Below, piece by piece: positions 7,712 to 18,133 of a stretch of 64,000 nt of DNA. Within the stretch, counting starts at the first letter, position 1. Each line of letters opens with the position of its first letter. Under the pieces are notes generated by a model. It had not been told where the DNA came from, did no database searches, and worked only from the letters and a program-made list of their open reading frames with translations. This DNA comes from Romboutsia timonensis (GTDB lineage Bacteria; Bacillota; Clostridia; Peptostreptococcales; Peptostreptococcaceae), in contig NZ_LT629850.1 in NCBI RefSeq assembly GCF_900106845.1, positions 1,989,365-2,053,364 of the forward strand. The letters run 5' to 3'. The translations under genes and the position numbers were made by a program.

Positions 7712-10329
7712 CTATATTTTATCTACTAAACATATATTAACTATTCCACTAAAGTCTATCCAATCATCGTCAATATTATTAAATTCAAATTGTAATTTAT
7801 CTGTAGATAAATTTTCCCAAATTATTGTTTTTGTATGATTATCGTATTTTCCATTTTCTAGTATATAATCTATATCTAAATCCTCACCACCTCGTAGTTT
7901 TATAAAGCTTATATTTAAAGAATATTTATTTTCAGTATTTTTATAATCTTTTAAATCTATTTCTTGTCTTCCTAAGTCTATATATTTTATTTTCACAGGA
8001 ATTTTAGATATATCACTTATCTTATTTTTATCTAATATCAAATATTCTAACTGTAATAAATCATTTAAATTGCATAATTTATATATTTTATTATTCATCA
8101 AATATAAAACCTTTAATTTATACAAGTTTTCAATTCCATTCATTGATGTTATTTTATTATGACTTAAATCTAGAACTTTTAAGTTATATAATTTTTTTAA
8201 ATTACCTATTTCTTCTATATGATTGTTTCTTAAATATAAGTTTTCTAAATTATATAACTCTTCTATACCTTCTGTTGATATTATCTTATTATAACTTAAA
8301 TCTAGACCTTTTAACTTATCTATACTTTTTAAGTTATTTAATCCTTTTATATTCTCTACTTTTTCAATTTCATTATTGCTTAAATCTAATATTTCTAATT
8401 TCTTTAAGTTTTCTATACCTTCCATTGATATTAAATTATTATTATATAAATATAATTCTTTTAAGTTATCTAATTTTTTTATTTCTCCTAATTCTTTTCT
8501 ATTTGTATACCCCAAGTCTAATACTTCTAGGTTTGTTAAATTCTTTATTCCTTCTATTGATATTTTTTCATTACTACGCAGATATAATTCTTTTAAATTA
8601 GTTAATAACTGTATTTCTTCTCCTAACTCTTTTCTATTTGTATATCCTAAGTCTAATGCCTCTAAATGAGTTAATTCTTTTATTCCTTCTATTGATATAT
8701 TTTCATTCTTTGATAAGTTTAAATTCTTTAACTTTAAGTTATATTTCAAGTTTATTATATTCCCTATTTTATTCTTACATAAATTTAAATCTTCTAACTT
8801 GTTTAGCTTATCTAAGCCTTTTATTTCTTCTATTTTACTATTTTCAGATAACTTCCCTAGATTTAAACACTTTAGCTTACTTAATTTATCTAATCCTGTT
8901 ATTTCGTCTATTTTATTATCATATAGATTTAAATCTTCTAACTCTACTAACTGATCTAAACCTTTTATTTCCCTTATTAAGTTGAAAGATAAATCTAAAG
9001 TATTTAACCTTTTTAGATTTTTTAATCCTTTTATCTTAATTATTTCATTAGAAGATAAATTTAAATTTTTAAGTCTTTTTAGATTATCTAATCCCTGTAT
9101 ATCTACTATCTTATTATCTGATAAATTTAATTTGTGTAATTCATCTAACCACTCTAATCCTTTTATTTCTTTTATTTCATTAGAAAATAAATTTAAATTA
9201 CACAATTTTTCTAACATATTTAATCCTTCTATTTTAATTATTCTATTATAAGATAAATCTAAAAATTCTAATTTTCTTAGGCTATTTAATCCTTCAATCG
9301 CCACTATTTTATTGTCTGATAAGTTTAATTTACGTAACTCATCTAACTTATCTAGGCCTTTTATTTCTCTTATTTCATTAAAAGATAAATTTAAGTCATG
9401 TAATCCTTTTAACCTATCTAACCCTTTTATCTCACTTATTCTATTATTAGAAAGGTTTAAACCATGTAATCTATTTAGCTTATCTAATCCTTTTATTTCT
9501 TCTATTCTATTATTTGATAAATTTAATTCATTTAAATCAGTTAAATTATCTAATTGTTTTATCTCCCCTATTATATTATTTGATAAGTTTAAGTTAAATA
9601 TATCTACTAGGCTATTTAAACTTTTTATGTCTTTTATTTTATTATTTGATAGATTTAAATAATTTAATTTTCTTAAATCTTTTAATATATCTATAGACTC
9701 TATTTTATTATTACTTAAATCTAACCATGTTAGACTATATAATCCTTTTAATGCATCTATAGATTCTAATAGATTATTATTTAAATCCAACCATATTAAT
9801 CGCTCTAATTCTTTTAAATCACCTATAAACTCTATTTTATTATTACTCAAATTTAATATCTTTAAATCTTCTAGCTTATTTAATGCCGATAAATCCTTTA
9901 CTTTTGTATTACTTAACTCTAATATTTTTAAATTTTTTAATTTCTCTAGCACTAATATATTACCTATATTAGTATTATTTAAATTTAATTCATCTAGTAA
10001 AATTAATTTTTCTAATATGTCTATATTTTCTATTGGATTACAACTTAAATCTAACCATTGTAAATTAGTTAAGTTCGATAATCTAGCTATATTTTTAACT
10101 TTGTTATTATTTAAATTTAACCATTTTAAGTTAATTAATTTTGATAATTCATCTATATTTTGTATTTGATTATTACTTAAATATAATCTTTGTAAGTTAG
10201 TTAAATTCGATAATTCTTCTATGTCTTTTATTTGATTATTACTTAAATCTATACATTGCAAATTAGTTATATTTGATAATAAACTTATATCATCTATTTT
10301 ATTATTATTTAAATACAATTTTTTTAAAT
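7712..10329 (-). pseudogene. Giant leucine-rich-repeat protein, C-terminal part (gene split by IS30-type element)
   Basis: This is the larger half of one ancestral gene. Roughly 35 tandem SDS22/internalin-type repeats of about 22 residues (LxxLNLSNNxIxxIxxLxxLxx) are followed by a C-terminal Ig-like cap (GKYDNHTKTIIWENL). An apparent start at 10342 lies in the mobile element and has no good ribosome site. Removing the element with one AAT copy joins this frame exactly to 11446-11758. The whole original gene would encode about 975 residues. No signal peptide or wall anchor is seen, so it was probably cytoplasmic and bound proteins. Two near-identical LDLGYTNRKELGE repeats indicate recent internal duplication. 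Expression of the fragment is uncertain. Confidence 0.8.
10327..10329. repeat. 3-bp target-site duplication (AAT), left copy
   Basis: AAT here is repeated at 11446-11448 immediately outside the IS30-type element. Collapsing the two copies restores the LRR reading frame. Confidence 0.75.
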
Positions 10330-11445
10330 CCTGAATTGTCAATTTAAATCAGACAAATTACTTATGAATCACTAAGCAAATGTAAGTAAGCTTTCAAATC
10401 CAGTTGCTTCTTTTATAACCTCATTTGGTGTTTTATAGTCTAGTGATTTTCTAGGTATAGAATTCCATTTATACGCAATCATATTTAATTCTTCTTGAGA
10501 ATATGCAGATAAATCTGTAGACTTAGGTAAATCTTTTCTAACTATTCCATTTGAATTCTCATTTAGCCCTCTTTGACCTGGTGATCCAGGGTCTCCAAAG
10601 TAGATTTCAATATTAACTGAACTATCTTTTTCTATGTCTGACCATTTTGAAAACTCTTTACCTCTATCAAATGTAATAGTAGATATACACGACTTATGTA
10701 AAGATGATAGCCATTTGCAAATTGCTTCTTTAACATCCTCACTCTTTCTACTTGCTTTAAGTAATACAATATATTTTGAATACTTTTCTACTAAAGTAAC
10801 TATAGCTGATTTTCTAGCTTTTCCTACAATAGTATCTCCCTCAAAATGGCCATATTCTATACTAGTTTTAGCATTAGGATACTTTTCATCTCTTTCATGA
10901 ATTGTTTTACATGTATTAATTTTACCTCTTGTTTCGTTATGACCCTTCGGGTTATTTTTACCCTTACGTCTCAACTTATTTATATCTATTACACCTTGTT
11001 TTGCTAATTTGTATAATGTTTTTGTTGATATTTTTTCATCTTTTCCATCTATTTTATCTCTTCCTGCGATAGCATCTAAAGACCAATCATTTTCTAGCTT
11101 ATTATTGATATCATCTAATTTTTCTTTGCTTAATACAATGGGCTTTCTTCCACATCTAGATTTATTTATTAGGTATTGATTATATATTTCTTGAACAGTA
11201 AGTCCTTGCATAAATAGCTTGTAATATCTGTAAACTTTATCTTTTCCAATTTTCATTCTTTGAGCGCAAGCTCTTGCTTTCACGCCTAAATAGTAATTTG
11301 CTTCTAGATTTGTTAGCTGATTTATGTTAATATGATTAAAAGACATTTTTGGTACTCCTTTTGTTGATTTTAGTAGGTTAACTAAGTATATCATAAGTGT
11401 CTTTTTTTGTTTATATATTTGTCTGATTTAATTATACAATTCAGG
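10330..11445 (-). mobile_element. IS30-family insertion sequence in the LRR gene
   Basis: A 1116-bp element. Its ends read CCTGAATTGT...AAATCAGACAAAT inward on both sides as imperfect inverted repeats of about 30 bp. It is flanked by AAT duplications and carries a single transposase gene on the minus strand, the same direction as the host gene. Insertion interrupts codon 105 of the LRR protein (counted from the start at 11758). Confidence 0.85.
10372..11346 (-). CDS. IS30-family transposase
   Basis: An N-terminal helix-turn-helix region (from MSFNHININQLTNLEAN) is followed by an integrase-type DDE core. The first Asp is in EYGHFEGDTIVG, the second in TFDRGKEFS, and the Glu in RGLNENSNGIVRKDLPKS, the IS30 signature ending. 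Length is about 324 residues from ATG 11346, which follows AGGAGT; a longer reading from 11394 lacks a ribosome site. The gene appears intact, so the element may still be active. It catalyses excision and insertion of its own element. Confidence 0.88.
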   Translation of the reverse strand: MSFNHININQLTNLEANYYLGVKARACAQRMKIGKDKVYRYYKLFMQGLTVQEIYNQYLINKSRCGRKPIVLSKEKLDDINNKLENDWSLDAIAGRDKIDGKDEKISTKTLYKLAKQGVIDINKLRRKGKNNPKGHNETRGKINTCKTIHERDEKYPNAKTSIEYGHFEGDTIVGKARKSAIVTLVEKYSKYIVLLKASRKSEDVKEAICKWLSSLHKSCISTITFDRGKEFSKWSDIEKDSSVNIEIYFGDPGSPGQRGLNENSNGIVRKDLPKSTDLSAYSQEELNMIAYKWNSIPRKSLDYKTPNEVIKEATGFESLLTFA

Positions 11446-11758
11446 AATTAATTAAATCTGATAGTACTTTTATATCTTGTATTTGATTGTTGCTTAAATT
11501 CAATATTTTTAAATTAGTTAGTTCTGATAGTGTGCTTATATCTTCTATTTGATTATATCCTAAATATAATTCTTCTAAATTTATTGCATTATCTAATCCA
11601 GTTAAGTCTAAAATTCCCTTATTAGAAGCATCTAGCCATCGAAGTGATTTAATATTATCTTTTGTAATTTCACAATTTGGGTTTAAATTTAATTCATATT
11701 TTATAGCCTCTTCTAAACCTTTATCTGGTATAGTTATAACTTCATTTTTATCTGTCAT
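11446..11758 (-). pseudogene. Giant leucine-rich-repeat protein, N-terminal part
   Basis: The start of the LRR gene interrupted at 11445. Residues 1-60 (ITIPDKGLEEAIKYELNLNP) look like the alpha-helical cap of internalin-like LRR proteins, followed by three repeats (LEELYLGYNQIEDISTL). Read alone it would stop two codons into the insertion sequence. ATG 11758 is preceded by GGAGATGG; the ATG at 11779 is less well placed. There is no signal peptide. The truncated product of about 105 residues could be made but lacks most of the binding surface. Confidence 0.78.
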
Positions 11759-11779
11759 TTCATACCATCTCCATGCCAT

Positions 11780-12007
11780 GTATTGGTGAGCTTAATTTAA
11801 TATTATTTATCTTTATAATATTTATAAAATAATTTTTTATCATAGTTGTTTATAGAGTAAAAAGTTATTAAGTAGAATAGATTTAATTTTACATATTAAG
11901 TCAATATTATTAGCCTTATTTTATATTTATGATTATATCACCAAATTGTTCCATTATTTAGAAAGAATGTATTAAAATTCATTTAAACGCTTTGATGTAA
12001 ATATTAT
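11780..12007. other. Intergenic region upstream of the LRR gene
   Basis: AT-rich sequence that should hold the LRR promoter on the minus strand. No dyad, riboswitch or gene fragment was recognised. Confidence 0.4.
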
Positions 12008-12038
12008 AAAACCGCATCATTTACTTTGATACGGTTTT
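12008..12038 (-). terminator. Terminator after the FAD/Rieske oxidoreductase
   Basis: AAAACCGCATCA / TGATACGGTTTT stem with one mismatch, placed just past the stop codon of the minus-strand gene. Confidence 0.7.
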
Positions 12039-12069
12039 TAATAATCAATGCTTAAAATATCTATTTTAT

Positions 12070-13509
12070 CTAATTATCTATAAGATCTTTAGTTGCAGGA
12101 CTTCCTATTAGTCTTCCTTTATAATCAAATCTTGATCCATGACATGGACAATCCCATGTTAATTCATCTGCATTCCAACCAAGTTGACATCCTAAATGTG
12201 GACATTTTGTTGATACTATAAATTCCTTACCGTCATTATTTTTATAAACGCCAATTTTCTCATCATTATATTCAACAATTCCAGCATGTCCATTTTTAAT
12301 ATGTTCTATTTTACTACTTGGAATATATATTTTTTGTGCGATAAAATTCTTGGCCGTTTCAATCATATCATTGGCAATATTACCTATTGATAATGATAAA
12401 TCAAATCTTTTAGGAGAGAATATTTCTGAAAAATCATTTTCTTTATCTAATATCATATCCGATATAATCATAGCCGACACCATAGAACTTGTCATTCCCC
12501 ATTTATTAAATCCTGTGGCAACATATATATTAGGTGTTTTATCAGAATATTTACCTATATAAGGTATTTTGTCTATAGTCATACAGTCTTGAGCTGACCA
12601 ATGATACTTTTCTTTTGAATTTGGATATAGATCTTTTGCTATTTTTCTCAACTTATCATAGCATCCACCTTTTTCATTTTCTCCTGTTCTTTGATCTATA
12701 GCCCCTAACAATAGTAAATCTTTATAGTTTCTAAAAGAGCATCCATTTTTCTCAACATCTATGTACATACCATTAACATTATCTGCATTTTCTAAAGCTA
12801 TAACATATGATCTTTCTTGGTGCATTTTCATGAAATAATATCCAGGTGCATTCATTATTGGATAATGAGTTGCTACAACTATATTATTTGCAGTTATGTT
12901 TCCCCTATTGGTGATTACTAAATTTTCTTTAATTTCTAATGCTCTGGTATTTTCATAAATAACTAAATCACTTGAAATATCTTTTAAAAATTTAAGTGGA
13001 TTAAACTGTGCCTGATTATTAAATTTGACAGCTCCTTTAATTTCAAAAGGAAGATTAATACTTTCCACAAATTCTGCAGAAATACCAAGTTTATTAGCTG
13101 CTTCTACTTCTTTTTTTATGTTCTCTACTTCATTTAATGAATATACATATGCTGATTTTTCTTCAAATTCACAGTCTATTTTTCTTTCTTTAATAATTTC
13201 TTTATATTTTTTTATAGCAAGTTCATTTGCCTTTGCATATTGTCTTGCCTTTTTCTCTCCAAATTCTGATATTAATTTGTCATAAATTAAATCGTGTTGA
13301 GATGTTATCTTTGCAGTAGTATTTTTCGTATTTCCACTTGCCATTTCAGCTGCATCAATTAAAATTACATCTATACCATTTTGTTTTAGCATGTATCCTA
13401 TTAATATTCCTGCCATACCTGCTCCAATAATTATGGTATCAGTTTTTATATCTTTATCTAAAACTTCTCTTTTTCTGAATTTACAACTCTCACTCCATAT
13501 AGATTGCAT
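12070..13509 (-). CDS. FAD-dependent oxidoreductase with C-terminal Rieske [2Fe-2S] domain
   Basis: A 479-residue protein. Residues 20-60 hold the Rossmann FAD motif (IIIGAGMAGILIGYMLKQNG) of the DAO superfamily, and the middle shares DAO substrate-domain wording. The last 70 residues carry a Rieske domain with CPHLGC and CPCHGS, the two Cys-His pairs that bind a 2Fe-2S cluster. Such DAO-Rieske fusions are widespread and their substrate is unknown. The cluster probably accepts electrons from FAD. It is monocistronic, between its own terminator and that of the upstream kinase gene. Confidence 0.85.
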   Translation of the reverse strand: MQSIWSESCKFRKREVLDKDIKTDTIIIGAGMAGILIGYMLKQNGIDVILIDAAEMASGNTKNTTAKITSQHDLIYDKLISEFGEKKARQYAKANELAIKKYKEIIKERKIDCEFEEKSAYVYSLNEVENIKKEVEAANKLGISAEFVESINLPFEIKGAVKFNNQAQFNPLKFLKDISSDLVIYENTRALEIKENLVITNRGNITANNIVVATHYPIMNAPGYYFMKMHQERSYVIALENADNVNGMYIDVEKNGCSFRNYKDLLLLGAIDQRTGENEKGGCYDKLRKIAKDLYPNSKEKYHWSAQDCMTIDKIPYIGKYSDKTPNIYVATGFNKWGMTSSMVSAMIISDMILDKENDFSEIFSPKRFDLSLSIGNIANDMIETAKNFIAQKIYIPSSKIEHIKNGHAGIVEYNDEKIGVYKNNDGKEFIVSTKCPHLGCQLGWNADELTWDCPCHGSRFDYKGRLIGSPATKDLIDN

Positions 13510-13616
13510 AAATTCACCTCATTTTTATTATTTTATTTTCAAAATTATATACACAATTTATATTTTGCACATTTTCATAAATATATATAATCTCATAAAA
13601 TAATTATTTTTATATG

Positions 13617-13654
13617 CAAAAAACCGTACCATTTATTTATTATACGGTTTTTAT
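13617..13654 (-). terminator. Terminator after the propeller sensor kinase
   Basis: AAAAAACCGTA / TACGGTTTTT stem downstream of the minus-strand kinase gene. Confidence 0.75.
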
Positions 13655-13697
13655 TGCATATTTTAAATTATATGAATTACTTTATCTATTATATATT

Positions 13698-16600
13698 TTA
13701 ATTATTACATAGAGCATCTTCTGATATATCAGGAAGTCCTATAGTAAATTTACTTCCTTTATTAAGCTCACTTTCAAGTCTAATATATCCACCGTGAAGA
13801 TCTACTATATCCTTAACAAGTGTAAGTCCAATACCACTACTAGTTGCCTTTGTAGCACCGTTTCCTTCTACTTGCGAGAATCTTTTAAATATAAACTCTT
13901 GATCTTCTTTTGATATTCCTATGCCATTATCTTCTATAGTGATTTCAATGTAGCCTTTTACTTCTTTAATATATACTCTAATTTCTCCACCTTCAGGAGT
14001 AAACTTAACTGCATTACCTAATAAGTTTATGACACATCTTTCTATTTCTGTTTCATCACAAGAAATAACTTTTTCTTCTATTTCAGGGTCAATTATAAGT
14101 GATAATCCTTTTCCCTCTATGAAATTACTCATATTAAGTGCAACTTCTTCAGCGATATATACTATGTTATTATTCTTTTTATTAATTTTATAATTCCCCG
14201 TTTCTATTTTTGAGCTATCTATTATATCATTTATTATTTTTAATAAATTTTCACAATTTCTATTTATAATCTCTATATATCCTTCAGCTTTTTTATATGT
14301 CATAGTTTTATTTCTCATCATATTATCTGTTAATTGTAATATTGATGTTATGACATTTATTGGTGTTCTAAGCTCATGAGATAAATTTACAAAATAATTA
14401 TTTTTAAACTTTTCATTATTTATTATTTCTTCACTTAACTTTTTATTTTCTTCTAATTGCTTATTTAGTTTCATAGTTTTGTGATTTACTAAGTTTTGTA
14501 ATATCTTAACATAATTGAATATATAAAAAGCTATTGCTAACAATACAATTATATATATTAAATAAGCTAAAGGTGTTTTCCAGATGGGACTTTTAACTCT
14601 TATATTCATACTTGTTTCTTTGGTTAAATTTCCATGTCCATCTCTAGCTCTCATTTTTAAAGTATATTTACCTGGTTCTAATGTTTTAATATTTAAATAA
14701 GACTTACGATCTACATATATCCAATTTGAATCAATTCCTTCAATCATATATTCATAGGTTATATTATTTAAATTTTCATAAATAGGTAAAAAATACTCTA
14801 TTGATAAATCTTTATCATAATGCTCTAAAATTAATTCTTTATTATTATAACTAACCTTATTTTTCCCTATAAAAATATCTCCAAATACAACTTTATTCTT
14901 ATTTCCAATAGGATTTTCTATATCTTCTGGATTAAAATATGTAATACCATTTGTACTTCCAAATATCATCATTCCATCTTTATTTTTTAAACTTGAATTT
15001 ATGTTAAATTGATATCCATATATACCATCCATTTTGGTAAAGTTTATTATATTTGCTTTTTCTATATCAAATTTATTTAAGCCTTTATTGGTACTTATCC
15101 AAAGATTATTATCATCATCTAATAAAATTGAGTTTATAAAGTTATTAGTAAGACCTTCAGCTGTAGTATAAGAAGTAAATTTATTTGTCTTTATATTAAA
15201 TTTACTTAAACCTATATTTGTTCCAATCCATAAGTTTTCAAACTTGTCAAATATCATACAATTTATATCATTATTAATTAATGAGTCACGATTCAAAGAG
15301 TCATGTGTATACTGCTTTATAACGCCCCTTTTCTTATGATATTTAACTAACCCAGTACCTGACCCACCTAGCCAAAGAATATTTTCATCTTCATAGTCTG
15401 GTAATATGTATGTTATTTTTCCCGGATTAATATTAAACTTCTTTAAGTCTTCACCATAAGAAGTTTTTTCTTCAGTCTTTATATTTACAGAACGAAAATC
15501 ACTTGTATTTGAAGACCAAGCAAATTCTCCATCACTATATAAATAATTTAACTCTTCATGATATATATCTTCATATGAGCGTTTAGTAAATATACCGTTA
15601 TTTATATTTACTAATATTGCATACTTATTGGTAACAACTAAAATATCATCCTCATCTATTTTATATAAACCTGTTATATACTCATTATTTAAATCTACTT
15701 TATTATCATTATTTTGACAAATTATATCTACTAAGCTCCCATCCTTTTCATCAAATATATATATTCCATAATACTTAGTAGCCATTAAATAATATCCATT
15801 ATGTTGTATCATAGATACTATACTTTTATCATATAAAGTTCCTTTTTTATGATTATATTCAGTATTAAAATTAAATTGATTACCTTTATTTGCTATATTT
15901 ATACCTTTATCGGTTCCAACCCATATCGTTCCATTAGAATCTTCATAAAAGCATGTTATATTATTACTAGCAAGGTTATTTACAAAAGTAGTATTCTTAT
16001 TTAAATAACTACTTTTTTTATTTTGTAGAGAATATATTTTTATACCGTTACTACTAGATATCCATATATTATTATTACTGTCACTTAAAATAAATTCATT
16101 ATTATAAATTTTTTTATCTTTATCTTTTTCAATATAAATACTATTTATTTTATTTTCTTTTATGTTGTAAATTTTTACTCCTGTATCATCAATAATGTAT
16201 AATTCATTTTTTTTATCTTCTTTTTGATTATAGATAAAAATACCTTCTTTTGTAGAAATCCATGCATTTCCTAGATAATCAAATTCTATATTATAAACAT
16301 ATAAACTATTATCATATACCTTACCTTCAAAATAGTTTATCTCTAAATTTTTTTTATTTATTAGGTTTATTCCACATGTTGTTCCAACCAGTAGAGTATC
16401 ATTTTCATCATTCTTTAAACATGTTATATATGAATTAGTTAATGATTTTTTATCATTTTTATCATGGTATAATGCTTCAAATTTCGAATTTTTAATATCT
16501 ATCTTAATTAGACCATTTTCAGTTCCAACCCACATAATATCATCTTTATCATCTTTTAATAAAGAAGTTATTTTTAAATTAGATAACTTAGGTCCATCTA

Positions 16601-16988
16601 TTTTTAAGTCATTAAACCTTACAATACTATCTGTATTCCTATCTATAATATCTAAGCCTAAATCAGTTCCTACCCATATATTCCCTCTAGAATCTTCCTC
16701 TATAGCATTTATATATGTTGAACTTAATGAGTTCTCTCTATCAACACTACAATTATATACTTTTATTCTTTCACCATCATATCTATTAAGTCCATCTATT
16801 GTCCCTATCCACATATAGCCTTTACTATCTTGAAATATTGATGTTACATATTCATTTGAAAGTCCTTCATCAATAGATAGTTTTTCAAAATTTCCACTTT
16901 TTAATGATTCGGCTGATACTGATATAGGAATTAAAATATTTATTATAATATACCCTAATAGTATTATTTTTGACAGTTTCCCTTTCAT
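13698..16988 (-). CDS. Propeller-type sensor histidine kinase (Reg_prop, Y_Y_Y, HisKA, HATPase)
   Basis: A 1096-residue membrane sensor. A signal peptide (1-26) is followed by two seven-bladed propellers of Reg_prop repeats such as GYMWIGTIDGLNRYD and NLWIGTNIGLSKFN (about 30-690). Then come a Y_Y_Y domain (about 720-800) and one membrane helix (PLAYLIYIIVLLAIAFYIF). The cytoplasmic kinase has NLSHELRTPINV with His871 and ATP-binding motifs INLLGNAVKF, DNGIGIS and SSGIGLTLV. In Bacteroides such proteins usually continue into receiver and AraC domains; this one ends after the kinase. No response regulator lies nearby, so it is an orphan. In Clostridia, orphan kinases can phosphorylate Spo0A; that role here is inference. 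Confidence 0.9.
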   Translation of the reverse strand: MKGKLSKIILLGYIIINILIPISVSAESLKSGNFEKLSIDEGLSNEYVTSIFQDSKGYMWIGTIDGLNRYDGERIKVYNCSVDRENSLSSTYINAIEEDSRGNIWVGTDLGLDIIDRNTDSIVRFNDLKIDGPKLSNLKITSLLKDDKDDIMWVGTENGLIKIDIKNSKFEALYHDKNDKKSLTNSYITCLKNDENDTLLVGTTCGINLINKKNLEINYFEGKVYDNSLYVYNIEFDYLGNAWISTKEGIFIYNQKEDKKNELYIIDDTGVKIYNIKENKINSIYIEKDKDKKIYNNEFILSDSNNNIWISSSNGIKIYSLQNKKSSYLNKNTTFVNNLASNNITCFYEDSNGTIWVGTDKGINIANKGNQFNFNTEYNHKKGTLYDKSIVSMIQHNGYYLMATKYYGIYIFDEKDGSLVDIICQNNDNKVDLNNEYITGLYKIDEDDILVVTNKYAILVNINNGIFTKRSYEDIYHEELNYLYSDGEFAWSSNTSDFRSVNIKTEEKTSYGEDLKKFNINPGKITYILPDYEDENILWLGGSGTGLVKYHKKRGVIKQYTHDSLNRDSLINNDINCMIFDKFENLWIGTNIGLSKFNIKTNKFTSYTTAEGLTNNFINSILLDDDNNLWISTNKGLNKFDIEKANIINFTKMDGIYGYQFNINSSLKNKDGMMIFGSTNGITYFNPEDIENPIGNKNKVVFGDIFIGKNKVSYNNKELILEHYDKDLSIEYFLPIYENLNNITYEYMIEGIDSNWIYVDRKSYLNIKTLEPGKYTLKMRARDGHGNLTKETSMNIRVKSPIWKTPLAYLIYIIVLLAIAFYIFNYVKILQNLVNHKTMKLNKQLEENKKLSEEIINNEKFKNNYFVNLSHELRTPINVITSILQLTDNMMRNKTMTYKKAEGYIEIINRNCENLLKIINDIIDSSKIETGNYKINKKNNNIVYIAEEVALNMSNFIEGKGLSLIIDPEIEEKVISCDETEIERCVINLLGNAVKFTPEGGEIRVYIKEVKGYIEITIEDNGIGISKEDQEFIFKRFSQVEGNGATKATSSGIGLTLVKDIVDLHGGYIRLESELNKGSKFTIGLPDISEDALCNN

Positions 16989-17105
16989 ATATTTACTCCT
17001 TCATACCCCTAAATATATTTAATATTACTATCTAAATTTTATATTAATACATCGTATATGAATTTTCAATATTTTTAAACTTATTTTGACATTTTTATAA
17101 CATAT

Positions 17106-17135
17106 AAAAAGACTATGATATTTACTATCATCGTT
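17106..17135 (-). terminator. Terminator after the MerR-family gene
   Basis: ACTATGATA / TATCATCGT hairpin followed on the minus strand by CTTTTTAT, about 85 bases past the MerR stop codon. Confidence 0.55.
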
Positions 17136-17220
17136 CTTAATAAATTTCTCTTTAATATTTAAAACTATATTATTCTATATGATATACTTAAAAATATTGG
17201 CTAGACATTCAAATTCTAAA

Positions 17221-18042
17221 TTACTTTAATTCAATAATTATTTCAATTAAATATTCTTCTTTGCTATTAGAAGTTAATACATCTAAAATCTCCTTTGTAT
17301 AAGAATTACTTCCAATGACTAGATTATTATCCTTTGCATAAATCGTCATTTTATCATAAGTTTGTTCAATAGTATTATAATAGCCTTTATGATAACCTAT
17401 AAGATACTCTCCCTTTTGTTTTACAACTAATTTATGACTATTAACTTTTTTATTAATCTTTTTTAAAATATATTCGTTATTATATCTATATTCACCACAA
17501 ATCTCTTCAATTGTAATGATAGAGTATCTCGATGTATCTAACCCTTTAATAGAAGTATATTTGCTAAAATTATCCTCAAATAGCTTGTATACATCCTTAT
17601 CTGTAGGATCATCTATATCTATATCTCTATAACGTAAGTAATATTCTTCTTCTTGATACTCTTTATAAATTTTATCAATTTTAACTTCACTAGCGTATTG
17701 TATTTTATCAATCCTAGATTTTAATATTCTTTTATTTTCTTTTAATCTTTTTATTTCATTTGATATTTGATTTATTTTACTTGTAAAAAGCTCTTCCATT
17801 TGCTCTGGTGTTCTACTATTTAAGTAAAACTTTATCTCATCTAATGACATACCTAACTCTTTCATCATAGATATAAAATAAAATAAATTAAGCTGACTAT
17901 AAGAATAAAATCTATATCCATTCTCATCATAATAATCAGGTTTTAATAAACCAATATCATCATAATGAAATAATGTATGCTTTTTCACATTACATATCTT
18001 TGCAAATTCTCCTGTTGTAAGGGGTTTTAATTTCAATTTCAT
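17221..18042 (-). CDS. MerR-family regulator with effector-binding domain
   Basis: A 273-residue protein. The N-terminal winged helix reads [20 protein letters not shown], followed by the usual GLLKP and [11 protein letters not shown] coiled-coil linker lies near 85-125, and the C-terminal 150 residues look like a GyrI/BmrR-type ligand-binding domain. It is divergent from the MATE efflux gene, with 91 bases between the starts and a MerR-type operator between them. This is the classic arrangement in which the drug-bound regulator untwists the promoter of its pump. AGGAGTG precedes the ATG. The ligand is unknown. Confidence 0.88.
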   Translation of the reverse strand: MKLKLKPLTTGEFAKICNVKKHTLFHYDDIGLLKPDYYDENGYRFYSYSQLNLFYFISMMKELGMSLDEIKFYLNSRTPEQMEELFTSKINQISNEIKRLKENKRILKSRIDKIQYASEVKIDKIYKEYQEEEYYLRYRDIDIDDPTDKDVYKLFEDNFSKYTSIKGLDTSRYSIITIEEICGEYRYNNEYILKKINKKVNSHKLVVKQKGEYLIGYHKGYYNTIEQTYDKMTIYAKDNNLVIGSNSYTKEILDVLTSNSKEEYLIEIIIELK

Positions 18043-18057
18043 TTTTTATCACTCCTA

Positions 18058-18088
18058 TTGACTATCGGGTTACCCTATAGATTATTAT
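18058..18088 (+). promoter_or_regulatory. MerR-type promoter with 19-bp spacer and operator dyad
   Basis: TTGACT (18058-18063) and TATTAT (18083-18088) are separated by 19 bp, the overlong spacing typical of MerR-activated promoters. Inside the spacer lies CTATCGGGT-T-ACCCTATAG (18062-18080), a dyad with 8 of 9 matched positions per arm. It drives the MATE gene and probably also autoregulates the merR gene. Confidence 0.75.
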
Positions 18089-18133
18089 AACAAATATATT
18101 AAAATTTACATATTAATATTAGGTGATGATTTT

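Noticed and set aside
8143-9662. Several long plus-strand open frames opposite the LRR gene
   Set aside because: They are mirror frames of the repetitive minus-strand LRR sequence, with low-complexity Leu/Ser/Phe composition and no ribosome sites.
7712-10329. Regular repeats as a CRISPR array
   Set aside because: The period is about 66 bp of coding LRR sequence with continuous frame; there are no conserved short repeats with unique spacers and no cas genes.
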